A stretch of 64,000 nucleotides of DNA, taken from the IMG/VR virus record IMGVR_UViG_3300035670_000144, positions 1-64,000 of that record; one strand, given 5' to 3'. The DNA is from a virus. The position numbers and the translations under genes are program-made. This document shows, piece by piece, positions 43,597-51,797 of this stretch (the stretch's first letter is position 1; every line of letters starts with the position of its first letter). The notes under the pieces were generated by a model. The model saw nothing but the letters and a program-made list of their open reading frames with translations, was not told where the DNA came from and searched no databases.

Positions 43597-43776
43597 TTAT
43601 TTTGTATTATAGAAATCTTCTAAATCATCATAACTATGCTGAATTTTGTCCCATTCTTTTTTCCAGTTTTTATTCTTTCTTTTCTTTTCTGTACTTTTAG
43701 TTTTTAATGGTTCATCATCGTAATATTCATTATCATAATTATGGTTGATTTTCTTAGATGTATTTCTATGTTTCAT
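43597..43776 (-). CDS. 59-aa basic protein
   Basis: Starts at the ATG 43774-43776, with AAGG upstream. KHRNTSKKINHNYDNEYYDD then KSTEKKRKNKNWKKEWDKIQ: strongly charged. It directly precedes the conserved 141-aa gene's stop side. No known function. Confidence 0.5.
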   Translation of the reverse strand: MKHRNTSKKINHNYDNEYYDDEPLKTKSTEKKRKNKNWKKEWDKIQHSYDDLEDFYNTK

Positions 43777-43800
43777 GAATAAAACCTTTTGTCCTTTCTG

Positions 43801-44226
43801 TTATGCTAGAATATCTGGAAATGCTTCTTTCACAATTCCATAAGTTAAGCCTTTTACGGCATTCTTTTTCTTGCGAATCATATTAGCAAAAACCTCTGCT
43901 TCTTTTGATTCGAGAGATTCGAGTAACTGAATGAGAAGTTGTTCCCTTCGTCTCATAGTTAGATTTGGAGATGCCCTTGGATCATCTTTTACGAATAGAT
44001 ATACCTTCTTCATTTCTTGGTGCAGGTTATTATAACCTAATCCTGGTGGTGCTCCTGATGATTTATATGGTGGCACATCATCAAATACAAACTGTACGTT
44101 GGGATCGAACATACCTTTCAATACACTTTTGAGTGCATATGATTGATTGAACTGTAGAACCAGAACTCGATCTTTTGCAGTTTTTGCGTTTGCCACCTCA
44201 TCAAAGATTTCATAGATGTTTTTCAT
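43801..44226 (-). CDS. Conserved T4-like protein (DUF6433-type)
   Basis: 141 aa. YEIFDEVANAKTAKDRVLVLQFNQSYALKSVLKGMFDPNVQFVFDDVPPYKSSGAPPGLGYNNLHQEMKKVYLF with a C-terminal KNAVKGLTYGIVKEAFPDIL is a family conserved across T4-like cyanophages, often near RNase H. Function unknown. Confidence 0.75.
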   Translation of the reverse strand: MKNIYEIFDEVANAKTAKDRVLVLQFNQSYALKSVLKGMFDPNVQFVFDDVPPYKSSGAPPGLGYNNLHQEMKKVYLFVKDDPRASPNLTMRRREQLLIQLLESLESKEAEVFANMIRKKKNAVKGLTYGIVKEAFPDILA

Positions 44227-44235
44227 TGTTGTTCC

Positions 44236-45078
44236 TCAAAATTCGTCTGCGACTTCGATTAGACTCTTTAGTTTGTTTCGCATGAAGTACTCAACCATAT
44301 TCATACGGCTTGACGGCTTGGATGTTTCATATGCTTCAATGATAGCAGATTTGATACCATCTGGCACATAATCCAAATCAACCAGAACTTGATTCCTCTT
44401 ATATCCACGGATCATAACTTCTGTAGTGCAGAAGTCTTCTGGCGGTGAAGATAACCATTCTGTCAGTTTCTTCTTGGAAATAACCTTCTGCCTTTCACCA
44501 ATCACGAATGTGTTATCCGGCGATAGAAAGTTTGGCACTCCGTCACCACGATCACCCTTGATAATGTGTTCCTTGATAAAGAGTTGTGGATTTTCTGTCT
44601 TGATGAAACGCTTGAGAATTGGACTGTATTGTTGGACGTTATCAAACTTCTGTAGTTGGACGAAATCCTTATCAGAAGATAGAATTAGCACATTCTCTGT
44701 CTTGGAATACTTTGATGCCAATACAGCAATAACATCGTCTGCTTCTGCACCTTCAACTTCGATAACAGGATATGGAAAGAACTGTTTTAGTTCATCACGA
44801 ATCTTGTTGAGGGTTTCGAAGATAAGAGTCCAATCAAATTCTGATGCATCCCTGGCTTTCCTACGATTGGATTTGTAAAATGGAAATACTTCACGCCTCC
44901 AATATTTTTTGGAATCGCAGCAGATTACAAGTTTACCATATTTTGATTTGAATTGTTTAGTGTATGACCGAAGGCTATTGAGAACGATATGGCGAACCAA
45001 ATCTTCTTCAATCTTGGTCTTCGCATTTCCATTGATTTGTTGCATCAGGTTGGAAATTAGAACCTGATTTAAATCCAC
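44236..45078 (-). CDS. rnh: RNase H / 5'-3' exonuclease (T4 Rnh-like)
   Basis: 280 aa as read from GTG. DLVRHIVLNSLRSYTKQFKSKYGKLVICCDSKKYWRREVFPFYKSNRRKAR, VEGAEADDVIAVLASKY and LSSDKDFVQLQKF, KGDRGDGVPNFLS are the FEN1-type active-site blocks of T4 RNase H, which removes lagging-strand primers. The conserved strand before the catalytic Asp (ILVD) lies partly upstream of the GTG; an ATT at 45085-45087 with GGAG eight bases before it is a better start, giving 283 aa. The nearby ATG at 45099-45101 is out of frame. Confidence 0.88.
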   Translation of the reverse strand: MDLNQVLISNLMQQINGNAKTKIEEDLVRHIVLNSLRSYTKQFKSKYGKLVICCDSKKYWRREVFPFYKSNRRKARDASEFDWTLIFETLNKIRDELKQFFPYPVIEVEGAEADDVIAVLASKYSKTENVLILSSDKDFVQLQKFDNVQQYSPILKRFIKTENPQLFIKEHIIKGDRGDGVPNFLSPDNTFVIGERQKVISKKKLTEWLSSPPEDFCTTEVMIRGYKRNQVLVDLDYVPDGIKSAIIEAYETSKPSSRMNMVEYFMRNKLKSLIEVADEF

Positions 45079-45118
45079 GAGTATAATGACACATTCTCCA
45101 TTAGTTATTGTTCACAAC

Positions 45119-45147
45119 AGTATATATGAGTCATTCGTCGGTGTCAA
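45119..45147 (-). promoter_or_regulatory. Sigma-70 type promoter of rnh
   Basis: TTGACA, 17 bp, TATACT upstream of the RNase H gene and inside the 3' end of the preceding gene. Confidence 0.65.
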
Positions 45148-45469
45148 GGTCTTCCAGTGAGTCAAGAGGAATAATATTGACGGATTCATCGATAAACTGA
45201 TGAAATTCGTGCTTCAATTCTAATGAACGATAAATCAATGCTGATAGAATGCCGGTTAGGAACATGAAATCCTTTCCAAAGTCATCCTTCTCAATATCCA
45301 AACCATAGTTAGATAGTTCATGTAGCATGTTTGATGTCATGTCCTGAACCAGAATATCTGCAAAGTTTTGAATGCCCTTCTCCTTCATTTTCTCGACCAT
45401 ATCTTGAGTGAATGAAGGATTGTGGCGAACGATCTTTTCGGTAGGGAAACTTAGAATGTTATCGGTCAT
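45131..45469 (-). CDS. Conserved T4-like hypothetical protein
   Basis: 112 aa. NPSFTQDMVEKMKEKGIQNFADILVQDMTSNMLHELSNYGLDIEKDDFGKDFMFLTGILSALIYRSLELKHEFHQFIDESV: a helical protein of a type found in cyanophage-like genomes. It overlaps the upstream gene by four bases. Function unknown. Confidence 0.65.
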   Translation of the reverse strand: MTDNILSFPTEKIVRHNPSFTQDMVEKMKEKGIQNFADILVQDMTSNMLHELSNYGLDIEKDDFGKDFMFLTGILSALIYRSLELKHEFHQFIDESVNIIPLDSLEDLDTDE

Positions 45470-46542
45470 TTGATGATCCTTAGTAGAACTGTTTCTGTAT
45501 TTATTCTTCCAGAGACTTTTGTAGGTTTGGTAGCAATTCCAGCCATTACTTTGCGAAGTGGAATCTTACCCGAAGAAAGAACTGCTTTGATAACATCTTC
45601 AGGCTTTCGCAGCTTTTTGGTTTCAGATGTCTTTTCATCAAAACCAACAACTGTAGTTCCACTCACATTCAAACCAGTTTCGCCGGAAGCATTCAATACA
45701 GTTAGGTTACGAGTCTTGGTATTGAACACCCATAGTTGAGATGCACCAACAATATCGGCTGGCTTAACCGAAGTTACATTATATGTTTCATCCTTTTCTT
45801 TATACTTGAGTTTAGATACGAGTGCTGTAGCAGGCTTTGCTTTCTTGGCCCGTGTTTTTCTAGGCTTCTTAGGAACAACAACAGTTTGAGTTTCACAAGC
45901 AGAAAGAATAGCCTTCACAAACTCCATATAACGCTTGATCTCAATCTTCTTGAGATGCGAATATGCTTCCTTTAGATCATAAGATTTGCCCTGATGTGCC
46001 TCATATAGTTCATCATACAATGGAGTATAGTGCTCCACTATCTTCTTAGCCATCTGAGGTTTAATTTCTCGGGACTTGAACCAAGAAACAACATCAAAGT
46101 TGGGCTTATATGTCTTACAGAAAACATCGATATGGTGTTCCAGATCAGAGATATATTCCGACAACTTTTGAGCAGTCTTTTCTTGAGTGGAAACTGTAGT
46201 TACAGTAACTTTCTTGGGCTTGAACGAATCGATAAGATCGTTCAGATTGGTAGAAACCTTCTTATGAATATGTTTAGGAAGACTGCCGCCCTTTGAAAGA
46301 ATGCGGCAGTTCCAACCAATATTGCGTAGTTTATTGGCATCAACAGTGGCAACCTTTGATAAGATTGCCTTGTCTGTCTTCTTTGCTTTCAGAAACTCCA
46401 AAACAAACTTCTTGGCGTCTTCTGAATCATGGAAATAGTTAAACCAGTTGTAGGCACGAATAACTTCTAGATCGGTAGATTTGTTGGTGATAGTAGGTTC
46501 ATCACCGTGATATTGGCTATCAATAGATATACCTCTAGCCAT
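45466..46542 (-). CDS. Conserved T4-like hypothetical protein
   Basis: 358 aa. N-terminal helical domain (YNWFNYFHDSEDAKKFVLEFLKA), central Lys-rich linker with KPRKTRAKKAKPATALVSKLKYKEKDETYNVTSVKPADIVGASQLWVFNTKTRNLTVL, and a C-terminal beta domain. Such proteins occur in cyanophages near replication genes. The basic linker suggests nucleic-acid binding; the role is not known. Confidence 0.65.
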   Translation of the reverse strand: MARGISIDSQYHGDEPTITNKSTDLEVIRAYNWFNYFHDSEDAKKFVLEFLKAKKTDKAILSKVATVDANKLRNIGWNCRILSKGGSLPKHIHKKVSTNLNDLIDSFKPKKVTVTTVSTQEKTAQKLSEYISDLEHHIDVFCKTYKPNFDVVSWFKSREIKPQMAKKIVEHYTPLYDELYEAHQGKSYDLKEAYSHLKKIEIKRYMEFVKAILSACETQTVVVPKKPRKTRAKKAKPATALVSKLKYKEKDETYNVTSVKPADIVGASQLWVFNTKTRNLTVLNASGETGLNVSGTTVVGFDEKTSETKKLRKPEDVIKAVLSSGKIPLRKVMAGIATKPTKVSGRINTETVLLRIIK

Positions 46543-46843
46543 TTTTCGTTGCCCTTTCTACAAAGTCTGAGAAGTCATATTCACGGAAGTCCCTGATGAG
46601 ACACAAACCATACTCACAGTATCCCACATCTTCTTCCATTTGTAAAGCAAAATCCCATGCTTCATCCAAAGTTTTGTAAACCTTTGATTTTCCAAAGTGA
46701 TTTACGATTGCATCTACATCTGGAGTCCATGTATGTGATTCTACAATATATTCGGAATAGATGTTATCTATTGCCTGGGCATGAATAATTCTATATTCAG
46801 GCCCATATGTTTGTAGCACATAAATTCCATCATCTGCGGACAT
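46535..46843 (-). CDS. Hypothetical protein
   Basis: 102 aa. DGIYVLQTYGPEYRIIHAQAIDNIYSEY and a C-terminal YCEYGLCLIRDFREYDFSDF resemble small conserved phage proteins. Starts as TAATG with the upstream 30-aa gene and ends overlapping the next. Confidence 0.6.
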   Translation of the reverse strand: MSADDGIYVLQTYGPEYRIIHAQAIDNIYSEYIVESHTWTPDVDAIVNHFGKSKVYKTLDEAWDFALQMEEDVGYCEYGLCLIRDFREYDFSDFVERATKNG

Positions 46844-46935
46844 TATTTTCTCCTATTGTTTCGCATATTCTTGCGTTTTTTAGAACCAACTTTTCTACGA
46901 CCAGAACGTGGCCGATTTTTATGTGGATGGGGCAT
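46843..46935 (-). CDS. 30-aa highly basic peptide
   Basis: MPHPHKNRPRSGRRKVGSKK then RKNMRNNRRK, about half Arg and Lys. Strong AAGGAG and coupling by TAATG to the downstream gene support translation. Probably nucleic-acid binding, by charge only. Confidence 0.55.
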   Translation of the reverse strand: MPHPHKNRPRSGRRKVGSKKRKNMRNNRRK

Positions 46936-46949
46936 ATTATATTCTCCTT

Positions 46950-47216
46950 TTAAACTGCTTCTTCATAACGAATGTATTTCACAGAGTCTAATCTAAATGA
47001 ACGCCAACCTTCGTTATCCAAATCCCATACTGAAAGAACTTTGTCATTTACAGCACGGGTTTTCTTTACTTCGCCTTCTTCAAGAACTTCTTGTTCAGGA
47101 AGATATTTAGAATTGAGAGTGCATCGCAATTCACGCAGAGTGCCGTCCTTCTTCTCAAAAGCAACGGTTGCAATCCATTCTTTGAGATTTGTCTTTAGTT
47201 GTTCACGGTCCGTCAT
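46950..47216 (-). CDS. SH3-like small phage protein (DUF2693-type)
   Basis: 88 aa. EWIATVAFEKKDGTLRELRCTLNSKYLP and VLSVWDLDNEGWRSFRLDSVKYI match a T4-like family of small SH3-fold proteins. Function unknown; the same motif set is conserved among cyanophages. Confidence 0.75.
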   Translation of the reverse strand: MTDREQLKTNLKEWIATVAFEKKDGTLRELRCTLNSKYLPEQEVLEEGEVKKTRAVNDKVLSVWDLDNEGWRSFRLDSVKYIRYEEAV

Positions 47217-47439
47217 GTTCTTCTCCCAAGATTTTGTGATCGTGTAGCAAGTCTACCACATATGATTCTAGAAGTCTAGCTAAAAGCACAGAGCAGACTA
47301 GAACAAAATCCATAGGTTTTCCGTATGCTACATAGTATATAAATGCTACTATTCCTTGAAAGTATATAGTCATGAAACAGACTACTAGTGGTGTTAAATA
47401 CCACCTGACAACATAAGACTTAAATTCTTCATCAGTCAT
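47203..47439 (-). CDS. Small membrane protein
   Basis: 78 aa with two predicted membrane segments (about 14-36, WYLTPLVVCFMTIYFQGIVAFIYY, and 42-58, MDFVLVCSVLLARLLESY). Overlaps its downstream neighbour. Could affect the host membrane or lysis timing; not determined. Confidence 0.6.
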   Translation of the reverse strand: MTDEEFKSYVVRWYLTPLVVCFMTIYFQGIVAFIYYVAYGKPMDFVLVCSVLLARLLESYVVDLLHDHKILGEEHDGP

Positions 47440-47443
47440 TTCA

Positions 47444-47722
47444 TCACCTGAAAAATTTGGTTATACCATCAACAGCATTTGCAACAGAAAGATATGTTTC
47501 TAGTTCCTGATAACCTCCAATCAAAACATCGTTGAAGAAGATTTGAGGCGTAGTTAGTTTGGTTGTTGGTGGAAGAAGTTTTTGTAAGTCTTCTTTACTA
47601 TAATCTGTGCCATACATAAGTTCTGTATATGGCATGTTATTCTTGGTCAAGAGTTCCTTTGCTTTGTCACACCAAATACAATCTGTTTTACTGTAGACTA
47701 CTATCTTTACTTCATCTGTCAT
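47444..47722 (-). CDS. Glutaredoxin
   Basis: 92 aa. VVYSKTDCIWCDKAKELL carries the C-x-x-C active site (Cys 15 and 18), TTPQIFFND the cis-Pro loop and GGYQELETYL the glutathione-binding region. It probably reduces phage ribonucleotide reductase or host disulfides. Overlaps the upstream gene by an ATGA-type junction. Confidence 0.88.
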   Translation of the reverse strand: MTDEVKIVVYSKTDCIWCDKAKELLTKNNMPYTELMYGTDYSKEDLQKLLPPTTKLTTPQIFFNDVLIGGYQELETYLSVANAVDGITKFFR

Positions 47723-48102
47723 AGTTTTCTCCCAAGAGATTTGGCATCTTCTTCATCGGAAATATACATATATGCACCCTTGTTCGTGTATGGTGCAATT
47801 CTACTCTTTTTCCGTTCTGTTTCTTGAATAACTTCTTTCTTCTCTACAGAATCACGCTTCCACTTATAATCATCAATTGTGCTTTTGAATCCATTTGATG
47901 GAATAGTATCTGAAGTTGGTGCAACTTTCCTTGTTGGTGTATCATCAACTTCCAAAACACGCGAAACTCTTTCCCTACTCTTTTGGGCAGAAATTCCCAT
48001 AGATGCTAGAAACTTTCGGTGTTCTTCTTGTGCCCGAAGAAATGATTTGGTTTTGGGCTTTGATTTCTTTTTGGATCGTTGGTTAGTGTAGATAATAGCC
48101 AT
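47719..48102 (-). CDS. Conserved phage protein
   Basis: 127 aa. Basic N-terminus (QRSKKKSKPKTKSFLRAQEEHRKFLASMGI) and VAPTSDTIPSNGFKSTIDDYKWKRDSVEKKEVIQETERKKSRIAPYTNKGAYMYIS, a pattern shared by many tailed phages of alphaproteobacteria and others. Function not established. Confidence 0.65.
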   Translation of the reverse strand: MAIIYTNQRSKKKSKPKTKSFLRAQEEHRKFLASMGISAQKSRERVSRVLEVDDTPTRKVAPTSDTIPSNGFKSTIDDYKWKRDSVEKKEVIQETERKKSRIAPYTNKGAYMYISDEEDAKSLGRKL

Positions 48103-48105
48103 GTT

Positions 48106-48195
48106 TCACCATAGGTTTAAAACCGACATTAGAATAAAAGCCATGATACCGATAACACTCAGGAAAACTATCATGGCTCTTGCAAGTTCGTACAT
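48106..48195 (-). CDS. 29-aa single-membrane-segment peptide
   Basis: MYELARAMIVFLSVIGIMAF then ILMSVLNLW, one hydrophobic helix. GAGAGGA precedes the ATG and the next gene starts three bases after its stop. Likely a small inner-membrane protein. Confidence 0.5.
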   Translation of the reverse strand: MYELARAMIVFLSVIGIMAFILMSVLNLW

Positions 48196-48232
48196 ATCAT
48201 ATCCTCTCTCATCATAAAAGTCAAGCGGTTTT

Positions 48233-49012
48233 TTAGTTAATACCGTCTCGTTCGTCAATCTTTCTAATAGTCCAGAAATCATCTGATAAATCAGTAGTTG
48301 TCATATAATCGTAAGGAAGATAATAGTATCCTTGATCTCCACATTCTGTTCCCCATGAATTATGAATTTCAAATAGTTTAGTTTCATCATCATATCCAGA
48401 ACAAACAACAGCATGTCCGCCATCCATTTTATCATTGGTTCTAGGCATAGGAATTATACCTTTATTTGATTCAGCTTCATCCATTGAAAGGAATACTGAG
48501 AATCCAAATACAAATGGAAATCCTGATGCAAGGCAGGTTTTCAACTCATCTATTCGTGAGTTATCTAATCTGTAATATTCAATAGCCTTATATTTCTTGG
48601 CATTTGAATATGCTTTTTGTGTTGGCCTTTTCTTGAATTTTTTCTCAATGTAAGGCCAATATTTCTCATCACAGAAGCCATCTCTATTGATAGTTTTGAT
48701 GCCGGTTCTAATCTCTGCACCAGCATCTTCGTTGATGGTTTTTTCATACATTCTTTCATTGTAATAGATGAAAAGCCTTGAAGGTCTAAACTCAGGCTTT
48801 TCTTGAGTGAACATTCTGTTATACATGAGTGCAGTTGAAATCGCATGGCCGGTACAAGAACCAATATCACCCTGATCTACAATTGGAGGCATTTTATTTC
48901 TTAGTGATACTTTGGGTGGTAGAAAGTCCGTTAGAGTAAGAGGACGAATTGAACCATATTTCTTGTCTCTAAAATCTGGTTTATCTGGTTTCCAGCCATA
49001 CGATCTTTTCAT
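48233..49012 (-). CDS. Papain-like (C1 family) cysteine protease
   Basis: 259 aa. Q47-GDIGSC53 gives oxyanion Gln and nucleophile Cys, GGH200AV the His and HN218SWG the Asn, all in papain order. No signal peptide or pro-domain is visible. It is last in an overlapping operon (50.6-48.2 kb) with proteins that carry capsid-targeting-like leaders, so a role in virion protein processing or host attack is possible. Such proteases are seen in some large phages. Confidence 0.85.
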   Translation of the reverse strand: MKRSYGWKPDKPDFRDKKYGSIRPLTLTDFLPPKVSLRNKMPPIVDQGDIGSCTGHAISTALMYNRMFTQEKPEFRPSRLFIYYNERMYEKTINEDAGAEIRTGIKTINRDGFCDEKYWPYIEKKFKKRPTQKAYSNAKKYKAIEYYRLDNSRIDELKTCLASGFPFVFGFSVFLSMDEAESNKGIIPMPRTNDKMDGGHAVVCSGYDDETKLFEIHNSWGTECGDQGYYYLPYDYMTTTDLSDDFWTIRKIDERDGIN

Positions 49013-49179
49013 TTTTTACCTTTTGCTTGTTCAAGTGCTCTCAATTTTCTTTTTAGAAATTCTCTTACATCCTGATTGGCTCTCATCATCTGTCTTTTAG
49101 TATTGACGATAGCATTTTCTATTTCTTTGGGATCAGGATTGTCGTTTACCTCACGGATAATCTGCCTTAGCGATTTCAT
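49009..49179 (-). CDS. 56-aa protein with capsid-targeting-like leader
   Basis: Starts MKSLRQIIRE, like the T4 leader MKTYQEFIAE with an I-x-E site. The rest is helical and basic (RQMMRANQDVREFLKRKLRALEQAKGKK). It overlaps both neighbours by ATGA, which supports translation. Confidence 0.6.
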   Translation of the reverse strand: MKSLRQIIREVNDNPDPKEIENAIVNTKRQMMRANQDVREFLKRKLRALEQAKGKK

Positions 49180-49445
49180 TTAGATGGCTTTTTTCTTTTT
49201 GTTCCTTTTGGAACCATTCTGATGATGGGTTTTCCAGGCGGATGCTTTACCATTTTATTAGCTTCGCTACGAGGAATCATTAATTGTCGTTTAGCATTTT
49301 TAATTGGTGGTTTTGCTGCTGGTGGGACCACTTCTAATTTCTGAGCTTCTTCATCTGGACTTACAATGCCCCCTTGCTCAACATCACGTCTCCATGATTC
49401 TTTAAGTTCTCTTGATTCAGCAATAATTTGTTTGAGTGTTTTCAT
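49176..49445 (-). CDS. Basic protein with capsid-targeting-like leader
   Basis: 89 aa from the ATG at 49443-49445 (AAGGA upstream). MKTLKQIIAESRELKESW has the leader and an I-A-E site as in T4 internal proteins. The body is basic, PPAAKPPIKNAKRQLMIPRSEANKMVKHPPGKPIIRMVPKGTKRKKPSK. Candidate internal head protein. Confidence 0.62.
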   Translation of the reverse strand: MKTLKQIIAESRELKESWRRDVEQGGIVSPDEEAQKLEVVPPAAKPPIKNAKRQLMIPRSEANKMVKHPPGKPIIRMVPKGTKRKKPSK

Positions 49446-49461
49446 TTGAGATGTGTCCTTT

Positions 49462-50196
49462 TTAATCTTCTGCTTTTTCGCCACCAATCATTTTTAATGA
49501 ATCGTCTAGTCTTAATAATTCTACTAGGTGTCCTGAACCAGCAAAATATACACCAGACTTTCTATTCAAAAGAAAAGTGTTCCTAGCATCATCAACTTTT
49601 TTAGCAAGTTTACCTGCTTTGTTTGGATATTCTTGCCAATTTTTAGGCCATGATAAACTTTCACCTTTATTTAGAAACATATTAACATTTTCTTTTGTTG
49701 CTGGCAATTCTGACAATTTTATAAAATCTACATCCTTTTCACTACACATGGAGAGAAATTTTTTCAGAGTAGCATCATCAAACTCTCTATCTTTAAGATA
49801 TGCAATTTTTTTCTGTGCCTTCATAATACTATCAAATATACTCATGGAAGGTCTGAGAAGGTTTTCTCTTTGATTATTTACTTTAGTATTAGCAAATAAT
49901 GTGTATAGATATTCTGGCGGATATCCTTTGACAGTCTTTTCAAATTCATGATCCCAAGACCCTTCATACTTAGATTTGTCACTAAATCCAGTTGTTGATG
50001 AAACATCTCCCCCATTACCTTCATACCAATAGCCATATTTACTACCAATTGTTTTAATTTTTTCAATCAACTCATCACTCAATATCAAAGGTTTCATGTG
50101 TTCCTTGCCGACATAAACTTTGTTTCCGTCAAATATCACGCCTCTTGGTGCTTCACTTTGTTTTTGTTCGTAAAGAAATTGTCTGAATGTTTTCAT
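49462..50196 (-). CDS. Protein with capsid-targeting-like leader
   Basis: 244 aa. Leader MKTFRQFLYE. The body has IFDGNKVYVGKEHMKPLILSDELIEKIKTIGSKYGYWYEGNGGDVSSTTGF and a C-terminal VYFAGSGHLVELLRLDDSLKMIGGEKAED. No domain recognised. ATGA overlap with the ParB-like gene. Packaged cargo is the working guess. Confidence 0.6.
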   Translation of the reverse strand: MKTFRQFLYEQKQSEAPRGVIFDGNKVYVGKEHMKPLILSDELIEKIKTIGSKYGYWYEGNGGDVSSTTGFSDKSKYEGSWDHEFEKTVKGYPPEYLYTLFANTKVNNQRENLLRPSMSIFDSIMKAQKKIAYLKDREFDDATLKKFLSMCSEKDVDFIKLSELPATKENVNMFLNKGESLSWPKNWQEYPNKAGKLAKKVDDARNTFLLNRKSGVYFAGSGHLVELLRLDDSLKMIGGEKAED

Positions 50197-50600
50197 ATTT
50201 TAAATTTTTCTAAGTGTTCTCTGGGTATAATTCTTACAGGTATAGTTTCATGACCACCTTCAATCGCTTTACCCAATCTATGAGTGCCATCCAAAACGTG
50301 CAAAGAACCATCCGGTCTATGTGTGGCAATAATCGGATATTTAATATCTGCTTTATCGGTTCTCATTCTTTCATCTTTTTCAGATTCACTACCTTTTCTT
50401 GCTTCTATATTATCTGACATTGATTTAGGATCAAGATGTTGAACTGGATATTTGTCTTTACCATCTTCATCCGTCTGTTCAGCATGAGCAATCAAATCTG
50501 AAACTTTGAATCTATATGATTCAGCATTATCACCTTCACCAAAACTAACACCTGCTGTCGCATCTGTAGATTCTTTTATAAACTGTTTAAATGACATCAT
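50193..50600 (-). CDS. ParB/sulfiredoxin-like protein with capsid-targeting-like leader
   Basis: 135 aa from the ATG at 50598-50600 or the next ATG (AAGGAAGG upstream). Leader MSFKQFIKES. The C-terminal half IKYPIIATHRPDGSLHVLDGTHRLGKAIEGGHETIPVRII has the ParB-like GTHR signature, a fold that can bind and hydrolyse CTP or ATP or act as nuclease. First gene of the leader-protein operon, with a GATAAATA box upstream. Confidence 0.68.
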   Translation of the reverse strand: MMSFKQFIKESTDATAGVSFGEGDNAESYRFKVSDLIAHAEQTDEDGKDKYPVQHLDPKSMSDNIEARKGSESEKDERMRTDKADIKYPIIATHRPDGSLHVLDGTHRLGKAIEGGHETIPVRIIPREHLEKFKI

Positions 50601-50986
50601 TTCAGATGTGCCTTCCTTATTCGTGCAGAAAACCAATTGTTATAGTATTTATCATCCAACAAACTGTCACGAACAATAATCTCTTTGGTTTCAAGGTAAG
50701 TGCACCAACCTTTACTCCTGCATAGATGAAGAATTTCTTTTCTTACTTCATCACCATTCTTCACATCTTCATTCAACTGATCATTTGATCCAGTATATGT
50801 CATCCAATCAGATGAAACACGCATTCTCTTTTTCTTCTTATTTTTCTGATAAGTCTTTGATTTAGTAAATAATTTTTTACCAATATACTGCTTACCATTA
50901 GATAGATTGGTGATAAGATAGACAAATCCTACATTATCACCAATCATATCTTCTGTAAATTCATTTCCTTCATATAACCACATCAT
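50597..50986 (-). CDS. GIY-YIG-type nuclease-like protein
   Basis: 129 aa. GFVYLITNLSNGKQYIGKKLF is the GIY-YIG core, followed by a Lys-rich stretch and SSDWMTYTGSN, then EVRKEILHLCRSKGWCTYLETKEIIVRDSLLDDKYYNNW. This form is common in T4-like phages. It may be a repair or homing nuclease. Overlaps the epimerase stop side and the next gene. Confidence 0.78.
   Translation of the reverse strand: MMWLYEGNEFTEDMIGDNVGFVYLITNLSNGKQYIGKKLFTKSKTYQKNKKKKRMRVSSDWMTYTGSNDQLNEDVKNGDEVRKEILHLCRSKGWCTYLETKEIIVRDSLLDDKYYNNWFSARIRKAHLK
50646..50653 (-). promoter_or_regulatory. Late promoter-like box GATAAATA
   Basis: Minus strand, about 46 bases upstream of the ParB-like gene, inside the end of the GIY-YIG gene. 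Confidence 0.45.
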
Positions 50987-51792
50987 ACAACTTTCAAATA
51001 ATCTTTTATATTATACAATTTTGTCATGTATTGTGAAGGATTGTTTAGGACACTTTTCTCTAAATCGCCGTCTCTCCTGTCACAGAAATTAACTTTGAAA
51101 TCTACATTATTAACTTCTTTGAATAATTTTACCATCTCTATAACAGAATATCCTTCACCATGACCTAGATTCTCTATACTATTAGACGGGTTATTTATTG
51201 CCTTTTCAATAGAATGGCAAATTTCATTCACATGAACATAATCTCTTATAGGAGAACCGTCTTTTGTATTATAATCTGTACCATATAGATTGAAGGTTCC
51301 TGTGTTCTTTGCATTAATTAAATTCCACATTAGACCATCAGGATTAGTTGGTGATTTACAATCGGCACCTATGACATTATAAAATCTGAATATAGTATAG
51401 TTCATACAGTATTGTTTGACAATATCTTCAGCAACTCTTTTGCTTATGGCATATGGACTACTAAGATATTCTGCTGCACCAGTGCTTGCAAGTATGAAAG
51501 ATTTGGACCTTATACACGATAACACATTTTTAGTCCCATCTATATTAGTATCATAATATAGAATTGGATTTATAACACTTTCGTTCACAGAAACTTTTGC
51601 TGCCAAATGTATTACACAATCAAACTCAATATCAATAAATGACGGAGAATATCTAATATCTCTATTATATTGCTCTACAACAGGAATACTTGGCTCACAA
51701 ATATCTAGACCATAAACAGAATATTTCTTATTTAAAAGGTTAGTTAGATGTGAGCCAATATATCCAGAATTACCAGTTATCAATATTTTCAT
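50983..51792 (-). CDS. NAD-dependent sugar-nucleotide epimerase/dehydratase
   Basis: 269 aa. GNSGYIGSHL is the Rossmann GxxGxxG site, HLAAKVSVNES the cofactor loop, ASTGAAEYLSSPYAISK gives the Y-x-x-x-K pair. C-terminal GSPIRDYVHVNEI is typical of UDP-glucose 4-epimerase relatives. Substrate unknown. It may help make a sugar for virion or cell-surface modification, perhaps with the glycosyltransferase at 139-822. Confidence 0.85.
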   Translation of the reverse strand: MKILITGNSGYIGSHLTNLLNKKYSVYGLDICEPSIPVVEQYNRDIRYSPSFIDIEFDCVIHLAAKVSVNESVINPILYYDTNIDGTKNVLSCIRSKSFILASTGAAEYLSSPYAISKRVAEDIVKQYCMNYTIFRFYNVIGADCKSPTNPDGLMWNLINAKNTGTFNLYGTDYNTKDGSPIRDYVHVNEICHSIEKAINNPSNSIENLGHGEGYSVIEMVKLFKEVNNVDFKVNFCDRRDGDLEKSVLNNPSQYMTKLYNIKDYLKVV

Positions 51793-51797
51793 GAAAA

